DNA of 64,000 nucleotides from Oryzias latipes. Its lineage: Eukaryota > Chordata > Actinopteri > Beloniformes > Adrianichthyidae. Location of the stretch: positions 12,355,582-12,419,581 of the forward strand of contig NC_019864.2 in assembly GCF_002234675.1 (NCBI RefSeq), read 5' to 3'. The notes under the pieces were generated by a model. It was not told the DNA's origin. It did no database searches and worked only from the letters and a program-made list of their open reading frames with translations. Positions 12,854-25,100 of this stretch are shown here, in pieces (the stretch's first letter is position 1; every line of letters begins with the position of its first letter). Made by a program: the position numbers and the translations under genes.

Positions 12854-13180
12854 CGTCAAGCGTTAATGAGCTCTCGACACCAAGTTTGCCCCCGAAAAAC
12901 GGTAAATACATCCATATATTTTGTGTTACGTCCCTAAAAAATATGGACTTTTTAAAAGTTTGCTTTTTGTTTGGAAATACCGTAGTTCAGTAACATTTAG
13001 TAAATTAGCTATGTTTTTAATTGCCTTTAAAAAGTTACGTACGTGCGTGACATATTTTGACATTGTAGAAGTGAACAAACAGAACACAGCCTGCTTGTGT
13101 AATTATGTGAAGTCAACCTGATTTATATTGAGTCGCTTTGTTCTGTTTTTGTGGAACTAGCTAACAACCCAGCCGTAAGC

Positions 13181-16100
13181 ATGCTAACAGCGGTACGGTT
13201 CATGGTGTCCAAACTTTTGTCTCCGCTGTGGAGAGCAGTTGATGTGGATGGTGAGAGCATTTTCGCCGATGGCCCAGGTAAACACCAAAACTCTGTCAAA
13301 TAGTAAACGAATCCATCTGCTGTCTCCCATAAAAACACATGATTCGATGGTACTTTTTGGTTTGGTTCGTGTTTGTCAGACGCAGGAGACATACGCCACC
13401 TGCAGGGCAACGTGGTAACGCAGCTGAGTTTGGACCATGGGATGATAGACGACACCATCTACTTTACAAGTAAAGAGGTGTTGGGTGGAGTCCCACTTAA
13501 AGAAGGAGATCTTGTAAACTGCATAGCCATACGATGTGGTGCTGAAGAGGGGTGGAAAGCTGTAAGGGTGAGAACACTTTTCTCTGTTTCAGTGGCAACT
13601 TATGTAGATGAGTGCGTTGCATTTCACCTGCAACTTTATCTAATTGGATTCTGTTTAGAAATGTCACTGGAGCTGCACTGTACATAATCGTCTAATTCTG
13701 ATGGAATATTTATTTACCTCAATTTTTTATTAAATATTTGGCCAGAATGAAGTCATGAAATTAGGAGAAAAACATGTACAATTATGAAAGAAAATAATAA
13801 TAATTCAACGATTGATGAAACTCAAAATTGTATGATTAAAAAACTCTTTCTTTTTTTTTTTTTACGAAGTATTAGGGCAAAAATAAAAGAAAAATAAGTA
13901 TATGAGAATAATGTAATATATGCTTTTACAACTCTTTTTGGCTCACCCTTAAAATAAATAAATGTAGATATAGAGAGAATAAAGTATTGAGAAAAAAGAG
14001 AAAGTTTTGCAAGAATAAAGTCGTAAAATCAGGAGAAGAACGTCCTCATTCCTATTTCATCATATATCATATTCAGCTTTTTACAAGAATAAAGCTGTAA
14101 ATGTATGCTTCAAAAGTCATCATTTTACTATGAAAAAGGCGTTTTTTAGCTTTTAAAATGTATTAACACAGATAATTGAACATTACTTGTTCAATTGATG
14201 TTGCAGACAATTCAAGGAATCGGATGGACGTCGCACTGCTTCGCTGAATCTGCTTTACTTTTTTGTAAATTTGCAATTTTATTTTTATCAAATGACCACT
14301 TCATTAAAAAAAAGACTTTTCCTTGTAAAATTGCAACTTTTTAAATAATAAATTTACTATTTTATAAGTTTTTTTTCTTCTAATAATTGGACAACTTGAT
14401 TTTCATGCAAATTTCATAAAACTTTTTTTTCCCACATATTTGCTTTTTTTTCCTTTCATGGTGGCCCTAATACTTGTACTTTTCACACAACTTGCTTTTT
14501 AAAAACTAATCAAAGTAGAGCATTTATAAGATTATGAATGAAATGTCAGAATTAGGATGTCTGTCACTTGTCTTGTCTTTCAGGTGGAGAAGTGTGTAGA
14601 TGGCTGGGAGGATGATGGAAGAGGCTGCTCAGAGGCCGACACAATGCAACTACAACCGCTCATTGGAACCGTTACATCATTTGATGGAGACTTTGGTTAC
14701 GTTAATGAGTCCACTTACTTCTCGCAACACAGTCTGTCTGACGGTACTGACAATCTGCACACTTTTAAAACCAAACTTGGCCTGAAATAACACATTTTTA
14801 TTTACCCACTCAGACCTGGCAACCCAACCTTTATTTCTTTAACGGACACTTTTGTCCCTACAGACGTTTGTTTTAGGATTATCAAGAGAATACATTTAAT
14901 GATAACTTACCTGTCAGTGGACAGGCAGGTGGTTTCAATATTTTTGTGGTTTGAGGCTTGAGAAGACAGGATGACATTGTGGTTCCTGACTGGTGGATGT
15001 TGTGGTTTGGAAACTTAAAGCATTTTAGATGTGGTACATTTACATTTTTCTCTTGTAGGTTATATTCCAATGAAAGGAGACTGGGTCCAAGTCAAGTATT
15101 TCGTCAATCCCACAAAATGGACCACGCAGGCACATTCTGTGGCCCCTTTACGCTACAGCCGCCTAGATCAAGTAACTACCGCTGTTTTGGAAAAAGGGAA
15201 AATAAAAAGCCTGGCTTATTGTTTTATTTGATGGGTATATAGGAAAATAAGGCCTTGTTCTAATGCCTCTATTTTTATTTTATTTTTGTGTCATAACTCA
15301 AAAAACTGTTCATGATACAGAACTTCTAAAGAACACTGTAGATGTTAAGCATAACGGCAGTAAAAAAATGTGATATGGAAAAGTCAGTATGAATAATACT
15401 TTGACAAACCTTTTTATGTGGAGCTGAAGAACAATGCAGCAAGTTCACAAAAAGGAAAGCCTTCTAGAAAGATTTGTTTAAACCCTGCAAAAGGGCACAT
15501 TTTCTATACATTCTTTTTTTTATTAAAAGGAAAAAAAAATACAATCCTAAAGTTAAAGAAAATAAATAAATTAACAAGAATTCCAGAAAACTTTTGTTTA
15601 AAACATTTGAATAGAATTGTTGGTAACTTCTCCCACACAAAGTATTGTTTTCACCAATATTTTTCATGCGTGACCTTTTTGTGAAAACCAAACGGGAAAT
15701 TGGGTTTAGGAAAATGTTTCTTTTGAACCAAATTCTTCATCTCATGATTAGTTTTAAAGCGCCTAAATGCTCGATACGTTGAGTTTGGCTAGCTCAACGC
15801 TTGGTTCCCTTTGCCCCCGATGCCCCAACGTGAACAGTTTTCCTAAGCTGGGGGGGAGCGCTGTCTGCTGCTGTAAAGGGGGGCAAAGTCACTAAAACTA
15901 TGAAGATCAGGTGTAAATGGTGTAATAAAACTATTTTGACAGTGTATGCACAATTTTCACTCATTTTAAATAAAGGCTTATGTTGTTGAATATTTTAAAC
16001 ATCTGTTAAAATTTTCTCACATGACTTTTTTTCTTTTTCTCTTTAATTCTTCCCGTGTAGGTGCGCGTTACCAGCATGTTTGGTAACAAAGGAGTGGTGG

Positions 16101-19100
16101 AGGACAGTGTTTTTTTCACCTTGGACTCTCTGTTGATGCCTGCTTTCTACCAGCCTCGGCCAGGAGACCTGGTGAACTTGGTAATGGTGGAGAGCAGTCA
16201 GTCCCTCTATTGCTGGAGGGCTCTGTGCATGGCACCGTGCTCTCAGAGGTATTTATGACTGTTTACTTGTGCCTAATAAGTACTCAATTTAAATGTCTAT
16301 ATATTTAACAAACCTTTTTTCTTCCTGTTTTTCAATTGAAGTGAAAATGGTTCCATGTCTCCCGTCGTTGATGGTGAACTCCAAGGAGTATTACAAAACA
16401 TAGAAGGACTGGACATTTCTGACTATGGCCAGTTTGGGGGCTTAATGTTGGGGGAAAAAGGGGCTCTGGTATTCTGGATACAGTAAGCACTTGGCTTCAC
16501 CTCTGTTTGCGGTTTTGTGACCTTCTTTGAGAATATATTGCACTTTATGATCCTATTTCTTCTGTTTTTAATAGAAATTTAGGCTCTGAGAACCATACGT
16601 TGAAGTGTTGTGGCTTTGCTGGCTGGGACTCTGAGGAACAGTTCATGTTGGGTGCGGTCAGTAAATCCACCGCAGAGTCCCAGAGGCCGCGACCTGTGCA
16701 AGAAGAAAGTTCCGAGTCTCTAGGGAAGCATAGCGATGGAAACATGAAAGAGGCAGAAGAAGAACTTGATGCAAAAGACAAAATCCACCCCGGTGTAGAA
16801 AGAGGACAAGACTTCAATATGGAGATCCTGCCTGGAGAAAGAGTGTCGATCATAATAAACTGCCAAGCAAAGTAAGTTATATGGGCTTTTTTATACTGGG
16901 AGCTTTAAGAGACCAAATCTTACATTTTGTTGGTTTTTGGTAAAACTTCTTGCCATTGACATGTTCACTTGCAAAATATTTTATCTCTTCAAATGCGGAA
17001 AAAAAAACTGTTAAACTGTTAGATGTGAGTCAATTCACTTGTACAAGAGCTTTGAAGTTTGTATTTTCTATGTTTGATATTCTGTAGAAGCCTGGGAAGT
17101 TGTGCTGAGCTCCTCCTGTTGAGATTCTCCTCTTTCACCATTGGGAGGCGCCTGGAAGTTAGAGTTTGCAGTGAGGATGAAAACCTGCTGAAGCCCCGTG
17201 GGCCTTTTGTTTTCAGCGATAAAAGACTGCAAGAACCAACAGCCTATCAAGTAATCACAGTGTCCGCTCCAAGGGATACACAGAGGTATCCTCAACCTTC
17301 ACATCAATAATTACTACGTATACTGTATTTTATGTTATGTAAGCATTAAGTTTTAAATGTATAAGCCAAGATACAAAAACATTGATTCCTCATTTTATCG
17401 TCGATCACTTTTTGCTGTTTCCCAGATTTTTTTCAGCGCTATTTTGCCAGTTTATTTATTTTTTTTCCTTTATTACATAGCAAACTGTGAACTGCGACCT
17501 GATTGGCTGGAGACTCGATCAATCTCCACTGTGATTCTGTGTCTCCTATTCAGTTCAGTTTAAAAAATCTGAGGGTTCGACCTTGGATATACAAGAGACA
17601 AAACTGTGAAAATGTTCTTGTCTTACAGAGAAAAGTTTTGTGAGAAATGAAGGCTTTTACAGATTTAAACATCTGTAATCTAACTTTTTCACCTTTTGCG
17701 GGTTATTTTTAGATAAACAAGCAAGCACTTTATTGTATCATAGGGTTTTTAATGTAGTTATATCTTTTTAAAAATGTACATAAGACCAGATAAATTCTTA
17801 CTGCTTTTCAGGTTTAGTAAACGCCGGCTGCCGAATTTCACACCAGCCTACCCAGTTCCTCAGGCTCTAAGGGACTGTGTGGAGCGGTCTGGTGACGTCT
17901 TGGTGATTAAGCCCTGCCTTGGAGAGGTGAGCTTAGGCTACTTTGCTTCATTTCAAGTTTTGCAGCATAATTCTCATTTCTAACATGGACTTCTTCAAAC
18001 CCATTTCACAAACAAGTGTCTGGCTAGAAAAAGACAAAAACTAAAACATTTTTCTGAACTGTCTAACATCAGAACTTGCCCTATTTCTTCTTTCACATCA
18101 AAAAATGCAAGAGACCCCAAAGTGCAGATTTTCCACTCCATAATTACAAACTGCAAGGAGGTGAACATAGAAAATACTTTGGCAGCATTTTGGTTTCTCT
18201 GATTATTAAATGGTTTATTAAAGTTGCCGTGATTAATCAAGCAGTTCGGCACAAAATTTCATAAAGGATCACAAGGAAAAATGATTTAAATTGTTTCAAA
18301 TGTCTGTTACACACATTAGTTGGACGTTAATTTGAGCTGCAGGATATTTTATGTTTTTGAAGTTATGAGGAAAATAAGGGTTTCTTTTCTCTTGACTATG
18401 GATCCTCTTCTAAAAGAAAAGACCCCCACCCACCCATTACCTCCTGTAATTCACCTGCATGCAGCATTTGGCTGACGAAGCAGCGGGATATTTGACAATT
18501 TTAAAAAGGATCCAGACAAAATTTGAGGATAAACCTGCTGGAAGAACAGCAGCTACAGAAGGTTTAATAAAAAGTGTTGATTTAGAGATATCTGTGACAC
18601 TGATGCTATGATGCTATGCTAATGAGCTGTTCCGTGTGTCGCATACATTTAATCACAAACCAGTTCAAAGGCAGTCGATATTTTAAGACGCGGTGGATCA
18701 ATAGGACATTTATAAACACCAAAGCAACACAGCTGTAATGGAAAAGTCCCACTTTTCTGACCCAACTAGTACTACTTAGGAGAAATCTGATTATTGTTTA
18801 GCTACTTATCCCTAATTATCTCTTTGTAATCATTATCCTTTTAAATTTAAGGAAGGATGTCGATCTCTAAGTTTATTAGGGGTTCAACTACAGCCATATG
18901 TTGGAGGCAATGCGGAAAAATTGGGGATCATACACATATTTTTTTTGACTGCCCCGTTATTAGTGACTTTTTGGAAATATATTAAGAGGGAGATTGAAAC
19001 AATGTTAGAACAAAACATTCCTTTGAGCGCCATGTCGTGTTTGCTGGGTGTATTCTCAGGGGATCTTGGTTCTGATCAGATATATATAGCACGCATTTTA

Positions 19101-22100
19101 TTATTGGCAGCAAAAATAACCATAACAGGAAATTGGAAAAAGGTAGAATCACCATCTTTAACAGAATGGAAACAAAGAATCAATATATTTATGTGGTGGA
19201 AAAAATGACAGCGTCCCTACGACTAAACACTGATGTCTTCTAACCTAGATGGCACACTGTTAAACTGTATTTGTAACTGTAATGTGTACCTTTATTCATG
19301 GTTGTATAAGTATCTGTTTAACTGAACTACTTGTCTCATAATGTACACCTTACTGGATGTGGATTTGTGGTCAAATGTATCTCAGGGGATTGTTGTTTAT
19401 TTGTTCTGATGACAAGGCAAAAATAAAAAGTAAAAAAAAAAAAAAAATTAAGGAAGGATAAAAATAGTGGGATTTCTTTCAAACATGTTCAGCCTCCAAT
19501 GGTGAACCAGCACTGACCTCTATGATTTAATTGGAAAAAAGGGTTATGATCAACACCCATACTTGACTTATCGGTAATACAAGAAGCATTTTTTATTTAT
19601 TTTGTTTTCTGATTTTTTTTTTTCTTTTAAATTGCTCAGGTGCTGTCACCTTCCAACATGCAATCCCGATTCTCCACCCTGCTTTGGCTGGAGGAGCTTC
19701 ATGCAGAAAAAGAAATGAAAGAGTTCTCCATCGTCGGAGCACTTCTCAGGAAAGGAGCCGTCCACCTGCACCTCGAGGTCCTCGGCTTGTCTGAGGGACG
19801 ACCTCATCTCAATATAGGTTATAATTCATTCCTGTGTTGTGTGAGCGTTCATGATAAATCAAGAGCTTTGACCAGCTTTCTCCACAGGCGACAAAATTAC
19901 ACTGAAGAAACCACAGACAAACGGAGTTGTAATTGAATACACTAGTTATGTCACTGAGGTATGCAGAGATCTTGTGTATATCAGAAATGTTCACATTTGT
20001 TTAATACGATCCTTTTAATTTATTAGTGTTACTTCTACTCAGATTGATGAGGAGGAAGTGAGTCTGAGAGTAAACACAGACTTTCAGCGGAGTTACTTGG
20101 GTGAGCCGCTTGATGTTGAGTTCTGTCTCAACAGGTGGGGAAAACAGCAGAAGTTTGCTATCGTTTTGAATTGAAATGATGATTTCTTAGAGAAGATACA
20201 GTTACAATTGTAATTTATCAGAATTAGAAGCTCATTTTTCTTTTGTTTTGATGTTAGGCTGCCCATGCGGCGATGTCACCATGCACTTGAGCAAACGAAA
20301 CACTTTAGAGATGGTAAGTTTCTTGCGTAACTTCAGTATGTTGTCTTTTTAGAAAAGAAAAGCTGGGATAACATGTTAACAGAACATATTCTAAAGAGCA
20401 ACTTTAAACTGAACAAATTTTAAAGTCCCTCTGATCATCTTTTGATGTATTGTATAAGTGTTCCCAGTGGTCTTTTATTTATGATTATGCCGTTTTAGGC
20501 AAAATCAAAAATCCTGCGTCAATTTCTACGACAGTTTCTGCAGAGCAGCAGTAATTCATCAGAAATTTACCTTTGAGTTGTGGATGAGACAGTTGTTGTG
20601 GAAGTAAGCCTCTGCTGATAGATATCCTATCATTCCTTTTACACCCTCTCCTGCTAGCTTACGCAATCCCGACCTAACATTAGCTGTGCAACAAAAATGG
20701 CGAGCAATCTCGGAGCTATCCAGGCGTACAGTTTGGAACCAGATGGCTCTATTTGTCTGCAAGTGGATGCATCAGAATGGAGCAGAGCAGGGAGATTCTT
20801 GGCCCACCCATTTCAGTTGCTGCATTACACTGAGAGCTTTTTCAAACGGCAGTTTATTTAATCTGCTCCTGGTCCATCACACTTTGAATAAAGAAACACT
20901 CAGAAACCCAGTTTAATCTTAAATTCTCTATATGTATTCTCCATCTTGAGAAAAATGCTACAAGAACATGTCACAACATTCCCATGATTTTCATTGGAAT
21001 GGGTCAGTAAGTGATGTTTTGGTTGTTACTGCCTCAAAATGAACACTAGATGGTGGTAAGTCTTTTTTTTTTAAACTCCAGAAAAGACGACCTTTTGTGA
21101 CAAAAACATGTTTTATTGTAGATCCATTTCTTTGCCTACATATATTTTAGCAACAAAAATTGAACCATATTTACATCTGTTATTCAGAATCAAACATTTG
21201 TAACTTTTGGTTTTGTGACACTTCATGTTGTAAATTGAACTTCTCCTTTTTATTTGGCTGTTCAGTTCTCTTCCCCTCCAGAGTGACTCTACAGACTCCT
21301 CAGTGGAATGGACAATGGCTAAAAGATGTAGACCAAATCAAAGCGATAAAAAATGCAGAGGTAATTTAACGTAACATTTATGAAGACATTACCTAATTGA
21401 TTAGTTTATTTGTAAATGTATTTTAACATTAGAGCGCACCCACTCAAGATGGAAAAGCATCAACTGCTTCAGCTGAAAACAAGTCCAAGGCTCCACAAAT
21501 TGAAAGCACTGGTATTTAGTTTTCTACTCAGACTTTTGAATTCGATTGAAATCGATTGTTTGACTGAACTGATATAAACTCTGGGAATTCTCCTAGATGG
21601 GGCAGTATCCATGCGTGCCATCCCAGTCAGTGGGCATTTTTTCAACCCGGTCCTTAACCCCGCTCAGAGGGAGGCAGTGAAGAGGATCCTGGCAGGAGAG
21701 TGTCGGCCCATTCCTTATGTCCTCTTTGGTCCTCCGGGAACCGGAAAGACCATCACCCTCATAGAGGTCATACTGCAGGTGCAGACGCTTCTCAACACAG
21801 CTGTTGAAGTAGAAATAGATCACCTTCTTGGGTTTAATAAAATCACAATCTGCCATTACCTTTTAAACGTGAATATATTTATTGATCTTTTATATTCTAT
21901 GTTTAATTAAAGCTCATGGGATAATTTTTGGCGTAAAAAAATGATACAAAATTGTAATGATTCATTAGTTGCGTTAGCGCTTTATCAATCAGGTTGACTG
22001 TCATGACGATGTCTTATTAAGTTTTTTCATCTCTAGGTCTACCATTTTCTCCCAAACAGTCGGATTCTTGTCTGCACTCCATCCAACAGTGCAGCTGACC

Positions 22101-25100
22101 TCATCTGTACTCGCCTACATTACAGTGGCTTCTTGGAGAATGGAAGTCTTGCTCGCGTCAATGCATTTTCTAGGGATAATGAGGTAGTGAGTCCCTCTGA
22201 GAAACTATTAAACCCTCTTTAAATGACATGATGTGGCCTGCACCAGTGAGGTACCCTGAGAAGTAAAAATAAAAGTTGTAATTGTTAAACCAATAAATGT
22301 TATCCCATTTTTAAACATTAGGTTTTTTTTATGCCATTATAATAATAATAATGTTTTATCTTTAAGGGGATTATAGTGCCAGACTATTGTGAGAATATGC
22401 ACGACTTTCATCTTTTTCCACTCTTTCCCAAATTATCGTATGCGATTAACGTGCTTGATTCTCTTCAGTCTCTTCCAGAAGTACTGCGGCCTTATGCGAA
22501 GGCCGGAGAAGACATCCGTCATGCGGCTTTTCACAGGATTGTGGTCAGCACATGCTCCAGTGCCGGGATGTTCCACAACATAGGAATACGGTAAGTGCTG
22601 GACCAATGTAGGAAAACAGATTTACCCGATATGCTTTGTATTGAAAGTTTTGTTAACTATTGATGGATTTGGTTTTAGTGTTGGACAGTTTTCCCATTTG
22701 TTTCTGGATGAAGCCGGCCAAGCCACTGAGCCAGAGTCTATGATTCCCATCAGCCTCATCTCTGAGAAGGACGGACAGGTCAGCACAGACGCACTTCCTT
22801 TAAGCTAATTTGTGAAGATTTGTACCATGCTTTAAATCTTCTTTTATTTTCAGGAAATATGATGTTGCTCATTTCATTTGTTTATGCCCTCCCAGATCGT
22901 GCTCGCTGGAGATCCATGCCAGTTGGGTCCAGTGGTGAAGTCGGAGGTTGCTTCAGTCTTTGGCCTGGGAGTGTCTTTGTTGGAGAGGCTGATGACTAAT
23001 CCGTTGTACTCCAGACAGGACTCTGGTTATGACCCCAAACTGGTTAATGGTTTCTTCCTGTTTGGAACTTTAGTGTTTACATACATTTGTGGTCATGGTG
23101 TTCGTTGCTCTTTATGTGAAGCACATGATATCCCATATCATTTATCCACAAAGCTAATATCCTGTTATTTATTTGATAGTTTCATATAGTTTAGTTTAAG
23201 AATGAGTGGTAAAAATGGTTGATCACGGCACTTTTTTCCTACAGGTGACCAAGCTGATATACAACTACCGTTCTCATGAGGTGCTGCTCTCACTGCCCTC
23301 TAAGCTTTTCTACCACGGCGAACTGTCTTTCCAAGCTCCTAGAAGTGTTGTGGACTCCCTGTCTGAGTGGAACAGCCTCCCCAAAAAAGGCTTCCCACTC
23401 CTCTTTCATGGTGTGAGGGTAAGAACACAAAGAGCCCATAGAACTTGTTTTTTGTTTACTTTTCACACAAGTCTTCTTGATACTGTGGTTATATATTTTT
23501 GATAAACTTTTCATTATTGTCATGTTTGTCACTTATTGTGGTTGTTAATTGTTCATTGCACTTATTGTCGCAGCTGGTTTGCATGTTGTGTGGTTCAGTT
23601 CAGTTTAGTCTCCCCACCATAACGTCTTGTGCAAGCATTTTATAGAAGTTGTTTGCAATTTTGCAATGATGTCATTTTAAATGTATTTTTCGTTTTTGGG
23701 CTACTCGGCTTTGAGACGAGCTTGTTTTCTTTTGCTTTAGGGAACAGAAATGCGAGAAGGCAGCAACCCGTCCTGGTTTAACCCTGTGGAGGCTGTGCAG
23801 GTCATGATGTACTGCTGCCAGCTGGCAAAGAAGCTCTACAAACCTGTGAATGCTGCTGACATTGGAATCATTGCTCCCTACAGGAAACAAGTAAGAATTT
23901 GACCTGTGTTCAATGAAAAAAAAAATCAAAAGACAGATTGTTTAAAGTACAGTTCAAATAGTTGAACCAAATCTACATTTAAACAAGTGAGTTTTGGTGG
24001 TTTATTTGCTCTGCAGTGTGAGAAGATCAGGGTGCTGCTGGGTAAGGTGGGTTTGCAAGATATCAAAGTGGGTTCGGTGGAGGAGTTCCAGGGCCAAGAA
24101 TATCTGGTCATCATCTTGTCAACGGTGCGCAAAAACCAAACATTTGGTAACAGAATTCTTAAAGAAATGATCATAATAAATCCCTGTTAACTGAGGATTT
24201 TGCAGAAGAAATAAGCTTGATGGAGCCATAGTGTCAGTGGGATTTGTTGTCCCCCTTTATCAGATTTTTGGGTCTGATTGTTTTTGTTTTTCACTTTTTC
24301 ATTTTTTCCCCTCTTTTGGGTTCTAACATGTTTTCGAAAATATCAGAGCATCATTATATAAGCAAATTAACTTTCACTGTTCTTTTTTTTAAAGTTTCAT
24401 ACCAACGAAAGAAACTTGTTGATGCACTGTTGAATATAATATTAAATGTCATTTATTGCATTTGTTTAATAGGGAGATTCTGATGCTCTATCAAATGGGT
24501 AAAATACTTTTTAAACATAAACTGATCTCCAGCTTTAGTCATGGGGATTTTTGCTTTTTGATGCTCAAAAGTCAAAGCAAGTTTTATGCACTTTATACAT
24601 GTGTATTTGTGCAGTCAGGTGATGCGACTCTGCCCTACTATTCACTGCTTCCTGGGCTAATTGGTTCATTATATTATGAAATAGGTACGCTCCAATGAAT
24701 CAGTGCAGAGCAACGATTTGCAAAGTTTGCTCGGCTTTCTCTCAAACCCGAAGCGGTTCAACGTGGCCGTCACTCGTTCGAAAGCCCTCCTCTTGATTGT
24801 TGGAAACCCCCACATGCTTATCAGAGTGAGTGACAAAACTGTTTTTGTTGTGTTTTCCAGTAATTCCAGTTTATTCATTTAGTATTTTATGTTTTATCAT
24901 TTCTTTCTAGGATCCGTGCTTTGGGGCTTTGCTGCAATACTGTTACACCAATGGGGCGTATTTGGGCTGCGACCCACCTCTTTATCTAAGAGACACCAAT
25001 GTGAGGTTTGTAAATAGATAAATAGATTCGCTTTATTGTCATTGTCCGTTGCACAATGAGATTGAAGCATCGCCATCAGTGCAAGAATAGCAAGGAAGGA

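Larger units (their letters stand above)
7477..13180. other. Divergent intergenic region nuak1-mov10l1
   Basis: The 5.7 kb between the two start codons must contain both promoters. The nuak1 side (about 7800-8440) is relatively GC- and CpG-rich, fitting a 5' UTR or CpG-type promoter, and has a (TCC)n run at 8321-8339. Further right are a Tc1 relic (8815-9805), a tRNA-SINE (11120-11475) and a tandem-repeat module (12568-12853) next to the mov10l1 start. AT-rich sequence at 9810-11080 and 11480-12560 shows nothing recognisable. Confidence 0.7.

Noticed and set aside
21043-21056. Further CTCF-like match (acactagatggtgg) in mov10l1 intron 13
   Set aside because: Lacks the second GC-rich half of the core; too weak to list.
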